From an uncultured Clostridia bacterium (GTDB lineage: Bacteria; Bacillota; Clostridia; Oscillospirales; Acutalibacteraceae), in the NCBI GenBank assembly GCA_945227095.1, contig CALYOC010000031.1, positions 1 to 7,032 of the forward strand: 7,032 nucleotides of DNA. The letters are read 5' to 3'. The notes beneath the pieces were generated by a model that saw only the letters and a list, made by a program, of their open reading frames with translations, was not told the origin of the DNA and ran no database searches. Of the stretch, positions 1 to 6,407 are shown one piece after another. Numbering within the stretch: the stretch's first letter is position 1; each line of letters opens with the position of its first letter. The position numbers and the translations under genes are program-made.

Positions 1-444
1 AGCCTGGTCCATACGGCGCTTGCCCTCAAAGCCAAAAGGCTTGGTGACAATGGCAACGGTGAGAATTCCCAGATCCTGGGCGATTGAAGCAACTACGGGA
101 GCCGCTCCTGTTCCTGTTCCGCCGCCCATTCCGGCAGTGATGAAGAGCATATCTGTGCCTTTGAGAGCCTCTTCAATTTGAGTTCTGCTCTCCTCGGCAG
201 CGCGCTGACCGATTTCCGGCGTCGCACCGGCGCCGTTTCCTCGGGAAACCTTATCGCCGATTTGGAATTTATGTGTAGCCTGTGAATGCGACAAAGCGGT
301 GCGGTCGGTGTTAATAGAAATAAACTCTACTCCGCAGAGATTGCTTCTAATCATACGGTTAACGGCATTTCCGCCGCCGCCGCCGACACCGATTACTTTT
401 ATCTGTTCACTTGCTTCGTATTCGTTATCAAGTTCAAAAGCCAT
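1..444 (-). CDS. ftsZ: Cell-division GTPase FtsZ, N-terminal part (3' end outside window)
   Basis: FtsZ is the tubulin-like GTPase that polymerises into the cytoplasmic Z-ring and recruits the divisome. The 148 visible residues are the start of its GTP-binding domain. A glycine-rich loop, [15 protein letters not shown], lies at about residues 19-33, INTD at about 44-47, and the tubulin signature [10 protein letters not shown] at about 107-116. [12 protein letters not shown] follows at about 133-144. These are diagnostic of FtsZ. The ATG at 444-442 is preceded by a strong GGAGGAAG ribosome binding site six bases upstream, so the start is well supported. The remaining GTPase domain, the C-terminal domain and the tail peptide are beyond position 1. 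The gene follows ftsQ after a 110-nt AT-rich spacer, with no ftsA between them. Nothing in the visible part is broken. Confidence 0.97.
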   Translation of the reverse strand, partial: MAFELDNEYEASEQIKVIGVGGGGGNAVNRMIRSNLCGVEFISINTDRTALSHSQATHKFQIGDKVSRGNGAGATPEIGQRAAEESRTQIEEALKGTDMLFITAGMGGGTGTGAAPVVASIAQDLGILTVAIVTKPFGFEGKRRMDQA

Positions 445-450
445 TTAAAA

Positions 451-458
451 CTTCCTCC
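451..458 (-). promoter_or_regulatory. Strong Shine-Dalgarno site of ftsZ
   Basis: The minus strand reads GGAGGAAG, six bases before the ftsZ ATG. It is the longest match to the anti-Shine-Dalgarno sequence in the window and fits the high expression expected of FtsZ. Confidence 0.85.
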
Positions 459-499
459 AATCACACAAAACTATAATTTGCGGAATTATACTTTATTTT

Positions 500-528
500 A
501 TATTATCATATAAAGATAAATATTTCAA
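500..528 (-). promoter_or_regulatory. Candidate sigma-A type promoter for ftsZ
   Basis: In the AT-rich ftsQ-ftsZ spacer the minus strand has TTGAAA (528-523) and TAATAT (505-500), 17 bases apart. These match the -35 and -10 consensus at five and four of six positions. A transcript starting near 493 would have a leader of about 50 nt. A second option overlaps it: TTTATA (514-509), 18 bases, then a perfect TATAAT (490-485). Any sequence this AT-rich yields hexamers by chance, so the existence of a promoter is more secure than its exact position. It would let ftsZ be expressed apart from the upstream mur genes. Confidence 0.45.
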
Positions 529-544
529 CAAAAAAATTTTCAAC
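523..544 (-). repeat. Short direct repeat GTTGAAA upstream of ftsZ
   Basis: GTTGAAA occurs twice on the minus strand, at 544-538 and 529-523, with a 15-bp period and a T-run between the copies. The inner copy contains the candidate -35 hexamer. It could be a tandem regulator site or simply low-complexity sequence. Confidence 0.3.
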
Positions 545-554
545 CTAAAACTTG

Positions 555-1634
555 TTACTCTTCTGTAAAGAATGCGCTTTTACTGTTCTTCGCGTCGCTG
601 ACATCAATTTTTCCGGATTGCGAGGAGTTCTCCTTCTCCAAGCTCTTAATCGTCTGATATGTCAACGCAAATTTGTAATCCAAATCGCTCAACGCGCCGA
701 GTACTATCCTGTACCTTCCGTCATAGACGGCGCTGTATGACGAGCCGGCGATAGTAATTTGAGTTATATTTTTCAAATTATTCTTTTTTGCACAGGTAAA
801 TATTGACGAGAGGTTGTCCATCAGCTTTTCATTTTCAAAAATGATTCTCTCACCCACCGAGCCGTCCTTAAATTCAGCGCCCGAAACATTTACCGCACCC
901 TTTGGAATTTTCGAGGATATTTCGAGAATTTTTCCGTCCTGCGAGGTCAAGACATACCTTTTCGACTTCGCCTTATTATCCTTTAAAAATGCAAAGGCGG
1001 CATTTGTTTCGTTTACCTCGATAACAAGCGTGCCCGAAAGCTTATGCTTATACTTTACCGAGAGAATATACGGAAGCTTTTCCGTTATATCACGCGTTGC
1101 GCCTGAAGCACCGAAGCCAAAAAGGCTATCCCCGGATTTTATACCCGATATTTTAACAATTTCAGTCGCGGTATATCTCGAATTCCCCGCAACCTCAATC
1201 TTATTGACCTTTAAAAAGATAAACGAACTGATTAAAAGTGCCGTTACTGTCAAAACCGTCAGAAATAAAATGAGTGATATTCTCTTACGCCTTCTTCTCT
1301 TTTCATGCCTTCTGCGCTGCTTGTTGCGAAGTTCCTCGTCCGTGACCCTGTATTGAGTGTTCCGATTCTGCGGCTTTGACGAGGAGTGCCTTTTCCCCTT
1401 TTTGCTTCTGCTGTCGATAAGTTTTTTATACTCCTCCGGATTGGCGTTGGCAATTCTCGCCTGACGAGCCGCCGCATTGACATTTACCGCTCCTGCCCCT
1501 GAAACGGATTTTCCTCTTGAGCGGTACTAAGCACCCCGTCCGCCCGAGGACTTACCTGTGTAAGTCTTTGCGCGAACGGTTTTTTCAGCCGACCGAGATG
1601 TTTTTTTACTTACTTTCTTTCTCGCACTACTCAT
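555..1634 (-). CDS. ftsQ: Cell-division protein FtsQ/DivIB, frame interrupted by an in-frame UAG at codon 36
   Basis: FtsQ/DivIB is a bitopic divisome protein that works with FtsL and FtsB/DivIC outside the membrane. The frame runs 359 codons from an ATG (1634-1632) that overlaps the murA stop by 8 nt. Residues 1-118 form a long cytoplasmic tail very rich in Lys, Arg and Ser, ending in a dense Arg/Lys block. A membrane segment spans about 119-141, a POTRA domain starting KIEVAGNSRY about 144-210, and a beta region with YVLTSQDGKILE about 227-238. A TAG occupies 1529-1527 (codon 36). Both sides are in the same frame, so one substitution explains it and an indel does not. Between that stop and the membrane segment there is no in-frame ATG or GTG. 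The first standard alternative is TTG at 1253, which lies inside the membrane helix; an automatic caller would probably give 555-1253. The identity is firm, but whether the full protein is made is not. Confidence 0.85.
1527..1529 (-). other. In-frame amber codon (UAG) within ftsQ
   Basis: Read on the minus strand, the context is GGT GCT TAG TAC CGC. Upstream is a 35-residue highly basic peptide with 11 Lys/Arg and one acidic residue. Downstream, the same Lys/Arg/Ser-rich composition resumes at once and leads into the membrane segment of FtsQ. The ancestral codon may have been CAG or AAG, each one substitution away. That is an inference from the codon alone. Confidence 0.8.
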
Positions 1635-2889
1635 TTCTTACCCGCTTTATCTGTGCGCCTAAGGACGCCAGATTTTCCTCTATATTTTCATATCCTCTGT
1701 CTATATGATGAAGTCCTGTAACTCTTGTTATACCTTTTGCCTTTAATCCTGCGGTAATAAGACAGGCTCCGCCTCTCAAATCACGGGAAACGACATCTGC
1801 GCCATACAAATTGCTGACTCCGCTGACTACCGCCACCCTGTTTTCCGTCTTTATCTTCGCTCCCATTCGTATAAGCTCTCCGACATGCTTGTAACGGCTT
1901 TCAAATATATTCTCCGTAAAAACGGTTGTGCCGTAGCAAACACAGCACGCCGCCATTACAACTGCCTGTGCGTCCGTCGGGAAACCCGGATAAGGCATTG
2001 TCCTTATCTCTCCGGGAGAAATCAACAGTTTCGGAGCCGCAAAATGAAGGCAATCATCTCCGCAGCCGATATCACAGCCCATTTTTTCAAAAACAGGTAT
2101 AATCGGGTCAAGGTCGGCACAATTCACTCGCTCAAGCGTTATATTTGACCCTGTGACCGCCGCACAAGCCATATATGTCGCCGCGGCAATTCTGTCGGGA
2201 ATTATCCTGTGGTGTGCGCCTCCGAGACGCTCTACGCCGTATATTTCAATTACGCTTTCACCCGCGCCTCTGACATCGGCTCCCATACTGTTCAGAAAGT
2301 CCGCAAGGTCCTTTATTTCAGGTTCCCGTGCCGCATTGACAACAGTAGATTTGCCGCTCGCTGTAACGGCTGCAAGCATGATGTTCTCCGTTGCTCCGAC
2401 ACTCGGAAAATCGAGAGTAATCCTTGCCGAATGAAGCCCGCTTTGAGCGGTGCAGATAAGCCTTCCGCCCTCGCTGCTTATATCGGCACCCATTTTTTTA
2501 AGCGCGCTCAAATGCAAATCAATAGGTCTGAGTCCTATTTCACAACCGCCCGGCATAGCCACACATACCTTCTTAAACCGGGCGAGCATTGGCCCTAAAA
2601 AGACTATTGATGAGCGCATTTCGTGCATAAGCTCATCGGGGATATCCCTCGGTGAAATCGAAGAAGCGTCAACCTCGACGACATCATCCTCCCTGTGAGT
2701 TCGGCAGCCCAAATACTCCAATATCTTCAGCGACGCTGTCACATCCGTGAGATTAGGGCAATTCTCAAGAACACATTTTTCCCCGGCGAGAACACAAGCC
2801 GCTAAAATTGGAAGCGCGCTGTTTTTTGCCCCGTGCAACGCAACCGAGCCGCTCAACTTTTTACCGCCGCAAATTTCGATATACTCCAT
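1627..2889 (-). CDS. murA: UDP-N-acetylglucosamine 1-carboxyvinyltransferase MurA
   Basis: MurA transfers enolpyruvate from phosphoenolpyruvate to UDP-GlcNAc, the first committed step of peptidoglycan synthesis, in the cytoplasm. The protein is 420 residues, the normal size for this family. K22-N23 lie in GAKNSALPILAA. The catalytic cysteine C116 sits in the loop PGGCEIGLRP (about 113-122). The catalytic Asp D306 is in FPTDAQA, and R372 is in DLRGGACLI. A Cys rather than Asp at the loop position predicts fosfomycin sensitivity of the enzyme. The ATG at 2889 is preferred over an in-frame GTG at 2910, because AGAGGGTGA just before it is a good ribosome binding site and the protein then begins like other MurA proteins. 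Its TAG stop overlaps the start of ftsQ. Many Firmicutes have two murA copies; only this one is visible. Confidence 0.97.
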   Translation of the reverse strand: MEYIEICGGKKLSGSVALHGAKNSALPILAACVLAGEKCVLENCPNLTDVTASLKILEYLGCRTHREDDVVEVDASSISPRDIPDELMHEMRSSIVFLGPMLARFKKVCVAMPGGCEIGLRPIDLHLSALKKMGADISSEGGRLICTAQSGLHSARITLDFPSVGATENIMLAAVTASGKSTVVNAAREPEIKDLADFLNSMGADVRGAGESVIEIYGVERLGGAHHRIIPDRIAAATYMACAAVTGSNITLERVNCADLDPIIPVFEKMGCDIGCGDDCLHFAAPKLLISPGEIRTMPYPGFPTDAQAVVMAACCVCYGTTVFTENIFESRYKHVGELIRMGAKIKTENRVAVVSGVSNLYGADVVSRDLRGGACLITAGLKAKGITRVTGLHHIDRGYENIEENLASLGAQIKRVRNE

Positions 2890-2893
2890 AAAA

Positions 2894-2902
2894 TCACCCT
2901 CT
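2894..2902 (-). promoter_or_regulatory. Shine-Dalgarno site that decides the murA start
   Basis: AGAGGGTGA on the minus strand lies four bases before the ATG at 2889. It falls inside the reading frame extension from the GTG at 2910, which argues that the GTG is not used. Confidence 0.7.
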
Positions 2903-2908
2903 GTCTTC

Positions 2909-2923
2909 ACATACTATGTATGT
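2909..2923 (-). repeat. Small inverted repeat in the murG-murA gap
   Basis: ACATAC and GTATGT form a perfect 6-bp inverted repeat around a three-base centre. It lies 6 nt upstream of the murA ribosome binding site within the 60-nt gap, the longest gap between murF and ftsQ. It has no T-run, so it is not a terminator. It may be chance or a weak RNA hairpin. Confidence 0.3.
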
Positions 2924-2949
2924 AGAGCTTGGGCGGTTAAAAATATATT

Positions 2950-4074
2950 TTATTCGGATTGCGCACCGAGAGTCATTATGATATCGGCAATCTTCTCATT
3001 GGCGTCGGTAATTGCCATTTTCTTCGCATTTTCTCTTATGGATTTCAGTTTTTCCTTATCCTCTGCCAAGGCGTCAACTGTTTCAATCAGCTTCTGCGCG
3101 GTCAAGTCTTTTTCCTCAATAATCAGCGCCGCACCTCTGTTTACAAGCGCCATGGCGTTATGGTACTGATGATTTTCCGCTACATAAGGCGACGGAATCA
3201 AAATTGAAGCCTTTCCTGCCGCCTGTATTTCACTCAATGTGCTCGCTCCCGCTCTGCCGATAACTATATCCGCCGCGGCAAGACATCTGTCCATATCGTC
3301 AATATAATCTCTGACAACAATATTTTTCTGTGCCGCCAAATCGACTCCGCTTGCTTTGAGCCTATCATAAACCCATTTTCCGGATTGGCATACGGCGTGT
3401 ATATGGTTATATTTACCCTCTTTGCAGTAACGCTCGATAAGCCCCGAAACCGCCTCATTTATAGCCTGTGCCCCGAGACTTCCGCCCATTGACAATATAA
3501 GCGGTCGATTGTCAAAGCCGAGCTCCTTACGCGATATTTCGGAATCAGCCTTTAAAATCTCCATTCTCACAGGCAATCCCGTGACCTCGCACCTGTTTTT
3601 CACATTCAAATGCTTTTGCGCGTCGGAGACGGTGAGCATCACCGCGTCAACCTCTTTCGCCAGTGCTTTATTTGTGACGCCGGGATAGGCATTTTGTTCG
3701 TGAATAGCGGTTTTTACTCCCATTTTAAGCGCTGTACGAATTACCGGTCCGCTGACATATCCGCCGAAGCCGACGGCTACATCGGGGTTGAAATCCTTAA
3801 TTATCTTCTTCGCGTCAAAGCTCGATTTAAACATACGGTAAACCGTTTTTACATTATGTTTAATTGCGGCGGGCGACATACTGCGTCTAAAGCCGCTGAT
3901 TTCAACGGTTGCAAAATCAAATCCCGCCTGCGGAACGAGCCTGGACTCCATTTTCTCCTTCGTACCTACAAACAAAAACTGTGTTTCGGGATATTTTTCC
4001 CTTATATATCCTGCAACTGCAAGTGCAGGGTTTATATGTCCCGCCGTTCCTCCGGTGGCAATTAAAATCTTCAT
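2950..4074 (-). CDS. murG: Lipid II synthase MurG (UDP-GlcNAc:MurNAc-pentapeptide transferase)
   Basis: MurG is a peripheral membrane GT28 glycosyltransferase on the cytoplasmic face. It adds GlcNAc from UDP-GlcNAc to lipid I, giving lipid II. The protein is 374 residues, a usual size. The N-terminal glycine loop GGTAGHINPA (about 8-17) contains the conserved His13. GFGGYVSGP (about 102-110) and HEQNAYPG (about 125-132) follow. The second domain carries GGSLGAQAIN (about 197-206) and the UDP-GlcNAc binding region GRAGASTLSEI (about 273-283), with NHQYHNA near 301-307. The start is placed at ATG 4074 because GGGTGAGG lies six bases upstream and MurG proteins typically begin MKILIATGG. A GTG at 4086 in the same frame lies within that ribosome binding site. 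The gene follows ftsW by 18 nt in the same reading frame and ends with TAA. Confidence 0.97.
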   Translation of the reverse strand: MKILIATGGTAGHINPALAVAGYIREKYPETQFLFVGTKEKMESRLVPQAGFDFATVEISGFRRSMSPAAIKHNVKTVYRMFKSSFDAKKIIKDFNPDVAVGFGGYVSGPVIRTALKMGVKTAIHEQNAYPGVTNKALAKEVDAVMLTVSDAQKHLNVKNRCEVTGLPVRMEILKADSEISRKELGFDNRPLILSMGGSLGAQAINEAVSGLIERYCKEGKYNHIHAVCQSGKWVYDRLKASGVDLAAQKNIVVRDYIDDMDRCLAAADIVIGRAGASTLSEIQAAGKASILIPSPYVAENHQYHNAMALVNRGAALIIEEKDLTAQKLIETVDALAEDKEKLKSIRENAKKMAITDANEKIADIIMTLGAQSE

Positions 4075-4080
4075 AACATT

Positions 4081-4088
4081 CCTCACCC
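4081..4088 (-). promoter_or_regulatory. Shine-Dalgarno site that decides the murG start
   Basis: GGGTGAGG on the minus strand lies six bases before the ATG at 4074. It overlaps the alternative GTG start at 4086, which makes the ATG the better choice. Confidence 0.65.
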
Positions 4089-4092
4089 TAAA

Positions 4093-5304
4093 CTAATTTT
4101 TATCAATATCGGCAGTTCTCGATACGGATAACACTATACCCATCTCCGCCAAAAGCATCATTAAAGATGTTCCGCCGTAGCTGAAAAACGGCAGGCTGAT
4201 TCCGGTATTCGGTATAGTGTCCGTTACCACGGCAATGTTTAGAACGGTCTGTATTCCTATCTGAAAACAAATGCCCATTGTAATATATGCACCGAACCTG
4301 TTTTGCGCCTTCATAGCTATTACGCAACCTCTGTAAACCAAAAGTGCGAACAGTACCATTATGACCGCCGCGCCGACAAATCCCAGTTCCTCACACACAA
4401 TGGCAAACACAAAGTCGTTCTGCGGCTCGGAAACATACAGATACTTCTGCATAGACTGCCCTAAGCCGGAGCCTAAAAATCCGCCGGAGCCGATTGCGTA
4501 CAACGACTGGTTTATCTGCCATCTGCCGTCGTTGGGCTCGTATGATTTATCAAGCCACGCCACAATCCTGTCCTTAACGAACGAAACATCCATTGTATAA
4601 GCTATCACAAGCAGTATGACGAGTATGGCAGCAAGTCCTATGACGGTGAGAATTACCGCCCATGTATGCTTGCCGCCGAGCCCGCCGATAAACAGCATAC
4701 TGAAACCTATGAGTATTATCAGAACAGCTCCCGATATATGATTTTCAGCCGCGACTAAAAGCGTTACAAACAGAATGACCGCCGCGAGCAAAACCACATA
4801 TTTCGCGCTCGTCATTTTCTGCGGGCTTTTCGCCATTAGGTGAGCCAGCAGCAATATCAGCGCAAACTTGGCAATCTCCGAAGGCTGAAATGTAGTAAAG
4901 CCGAGATTTATCCAACGGTGAGTCCCATTGACCTTCGGAAAGACAAACACCACAAGCAAGCAAACCAACGCCGCTGATGCGACAATAAAGGTGAATTTGC
5001 GAATCTTATTATAATTCACCTTTGACACAAACATCATAGCCGCAACGCCAAGCACGGCGAAAAACGCCTGCCGTTTGATGTAGTAAAGACTGTCGTGAGT
5101 TTTTGTGTTGTAATAAGCATAGGCATAGCTTGCAGAAAACATCATTACAAGTCCGATTGTCAAAAGAAGTATGACAAGCACAAAAAACGGAATGTCTATA
5201 CCGCCCGTTGTGAAAAATGACGATTTGCTCTGCCTTGAAAGAGAGTTACCGCTCGGCACAGAGCTTCTTTTCCTATTCACTTTTTTGGAAACACCTTTTC
5301 CCAA
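4093..5304 (-). CDS. ftsW: Septal peptidoglycan polymerase FtsW (SEDS family)
   Basis: FtsW is the SEDS glycosyltransferase that polymerises lipid II at the septum together with a class B penicillin-binding protein. The 403-residue protein starts with a basic, Ser-rich cytoplasmic tail of about 35 residues, followed by roughly ten membrane segments. Family motifs include NGTHRWINLG (about 126-135), FQPSEIAKFALI (about 139-150), GRWQINQSLYAIGSGGFLGSG (about 260-280), and VSEPQNDFVFA, where D297 aligns with the catalytic Asp. The C-terminal block PNTGISLPFFSYGGTSL spans about 365-381. The start is a TTG at 5304, chosen because AAGGTAGG lies eight bases upstream and no in-frame ATG or GTG occurs nearby upstream. 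SpoVE or RodA are alternatives by family, but the dcw context favours the division paralogue. The usual PDLGT-like loop reads ENHISG here. The stop is TAG. Confidence 0.93.
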   Translation of the reverse strand: MGKGVSKKVNRKRSSVPSGNSLSRQSKSSFFTTGGIDIPFFVLVILLLTIGLVMMFSASYAYAYYNTKTHDSLYYIKRQAFFAVLGVAAMMFVSKVNYNKIRKFTFIVASAALVCLLVVFVFPKVNGTHRWINLGFTTFQPSEIAKFALILLLAHLMAKSPQKMTSAKYVVLLAAVILFVTLLVAAENHISGAVLIILIGFSMLFIGGLGGKHTWAVILTVIGLAAILVILLVIAYTMDVSFVKDRIVAWLDKSYEPNDGRWQINQSLYAIGSGGFLGSGLGQSMQKYLYVSEPQNDFVFAIVCEELGFVGAAVIMVLFALLVYRGCVIAMKAQNRFGAYITMGICFQIGIQTVLNIAVVTDTIPNTGISLPFFSYGGTSLMMLLAEMGIVLSVSRTADIDKN

Positions 5305-5312
5305 AAATAAAA

Positions 5313-5320
5313 CCTACCTT
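5313..5320 (-). promoter_or_regulatory. Shine-Dalgarno site supporting a TTG start for ftsW
   Basis: AAGGTAGG on the minus strand ends eight bases before the TTG at 5304, within the 20-nt mraY-ftsW gap. It is the main evidence for the non-ATG start. A downstream in-frame GTG (codon 9) has no comparably placed site. Confidence 0.65.
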
Positions 5321-5324
5321 TATA

Positions 5325-6407
5325 TCAAGCCGCCGCAAAGAAATTGTAGCAACCAAAATACATCAATAATACGCCTGCCGCACCCGCAATAACCGCAACT
5401 GTGCTGAACACGGCAACAATTTTATTCTCCTTCCAGCCGCTCATTTCAAAATGATGGTGAATGGGAGTCATTTTAAATATTCTTTTTCCGACTAGATTTC
5501 CGTTTTCATCGGGCTTTTTAGTGAGTTTGTAGTAGGACACCTGAATCATTACAGAGCCTGTTTCGCAGATGTAAACCAAACCGATTATAAACAGGATAAA
5601 CGGACAATGAATTCCAAACGCCAGGGCTATTACCGCTCCGCCCAAAAACAGAGAGCCGGTGTCGCCCATAAATACCTTCGCCGGATAATGATTCCAAATG
5701 AGATAGCCGGCACAAGCTCCGGCAAGCGCCGCGGCATAAATGCTCATACCTGCAAATCTTTCAAGCATAGCCATTACAAGCAGGGAAACCGCCGTCACCA
5801 TTGTAACGCTGCCGCAAAGCCCGTCTATTCCGTCCGTCAGATTGACGGCGTTTGAAAAGCCATAGACAATAATTATACCTATAATCCAGAAAAATATGCC
5901 GTAAAACGACTCCGCCATATCCCACTTTCCTACAAAAGGTATGTATGTCCATGTGTTGTGACTTAAATACAAGCTCAGCAGGTAGCCGAATCCGACAATT
6001 ATCTGTCCGAGTGTTTTCTGAATAGCCGTAAGTCCGAGATTGCGCTTCTTGACAACCTTGATATAGTCATCGGCAAAGCCTACCACCGCCTGACCGAGAG
6101 CGAGAAATACACCCGCCCAAATAAGAACGGTATCAGAGCCCAAAAGGTCGCCTGATTCCTTCAAATTGCCGCCGCTTAAATGATAGATAAGCGCCGTCAA
6201 CACAACTGAAATTACAGTGCCTGCAATAAATAGTATACCGCCCATTGTGGGAGTTCCCTGCTTAGATTTGTGCCAAGCCGGTCCGATGTCAAGAATCGTC
6301 TGTCCGTATTTCAGCTTGTGAAGCCACGGAATAACTACAAGTCCCAATAAAGCGGATATTCCGAAGCCTACAACCGCTGCAATTATTATCGCAACCCAAA
6401 TACTCAT
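5325..6407 (-). CDS. mraY: Phospho-MurNAc-pentapeptide transferase MraY
   Basis: MraY is the integral membrane enzyme that transfers phospho-MurNAc-pentapeptide from the UDP carrier to undecaprenyl phosphate, making lipid I. The 360-residue length is typical, with about ten membrane segments. All active-site signatures are present: the Asp pair D113-D114 in FADDYIKVVKKRN, NAVNLTDGIDGL (about 186-197) with D192 and D195, FMGDTGSLFLGG (about 246-257) with D249, and PIHHHFE (about 315-321). The ATG at 6407 overlaps the murF stop as ATGA, a four-base overlap typical of translational coupling. A GAGAGG site lies 11 bases upstream inside murF, a slightly long spacing. The downstream neighbour is ftsW and not murD, unlike many Firmicutes. 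The stop is TGA. Confidence 0.98.
   Translation of the reverse strand: MSIWVAIIIAAVVGFGISALLGLVVIPWLHKLKYGQTILDIGPAWHKSKQGTPTMGGILFIAGTVISVVLTALIYHLSGGNLKESGDLLGSDTVLIWAGVFLALGQAVVGFADDYIKVVKKRNLGLTAIQKTLGQIIVGFGYLLSLYLSHNTWTYIPFVGKWDMAESFYGIFFWIIGIIIVYGFSNAVNLTDGIDGLCGSVTMVTAVSLLVMAMLERFAGMSIYAAALAGACAGYLIWNHYPAKVFMGDTGSLFLGGAVIALAFGIHCPFILFIIGLVYICETGSVMIQVSYYKLTKKPDENGNLVGKRIFKMTPIHHHFEMSGWKENKIVAVFSTVAVIAGAAGVLLMYFGCYNFFAAA

Noticed and set aside
529..554. A rho-independent terminator after ftsQ, suggested by the T-run before ftsZ.
   Set aside because: No GC-rich inverted repeat precedes the T-run; the region is simply AT-rich.
814..1356. A 180-codon plus-strand ORF antisense to ftsQ.
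   Set aside because: It lies wholly opposite a gene with clear FtsQ features, shows no recognisable motif, and has no promoter or operon context on the plus strand.
1259..1483. A 74-codon minus-strand ORF starting 44 nt after the ftsQ UAG, with AGGAG six bases before its ATG.
   Set aside because: It is out of frame with ftsQ and overlaps a region whose ftsQ frame encodes the expected basic tail leading into the membrane helix. The product is an arbitrary basic sequence with no recognisable domain. The ribosome binding site match is probably chance, though reinitiation here cannot be excluded.
1527..1529. Genome-wide recoding of UAG as a sense codon.
   Set aside because: The visible murA and ftsW genes end at TAG at exactly the expected protein lengths, and no other conserved gene here contains an in-frame TAG. 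Recoding would also fuse FtsW to MurG.
1527..1634. A frameshift as the cause of the ftsQ interruption.
   Set aside because: The ATG at 1634 and the downstream FtsQ domains are already in the same frame, so an insertion or deletion is not needed; a single substitution explains the TAG.
2209..2598. A 129-codon plus-strand ORF antisense to murA, with overlapping neighbours in other frames.
   Set aside because: murA is intact on the minus strand with all catalytic residues. The antisense frames have no family resemblance.
3610..4065. A 151-codon plus-strand ORF antisense to murG.
   Set aside because: It is a shadow of the well-conserved murG gene. The translation is Cys/Arg-rich and looks non-biological.
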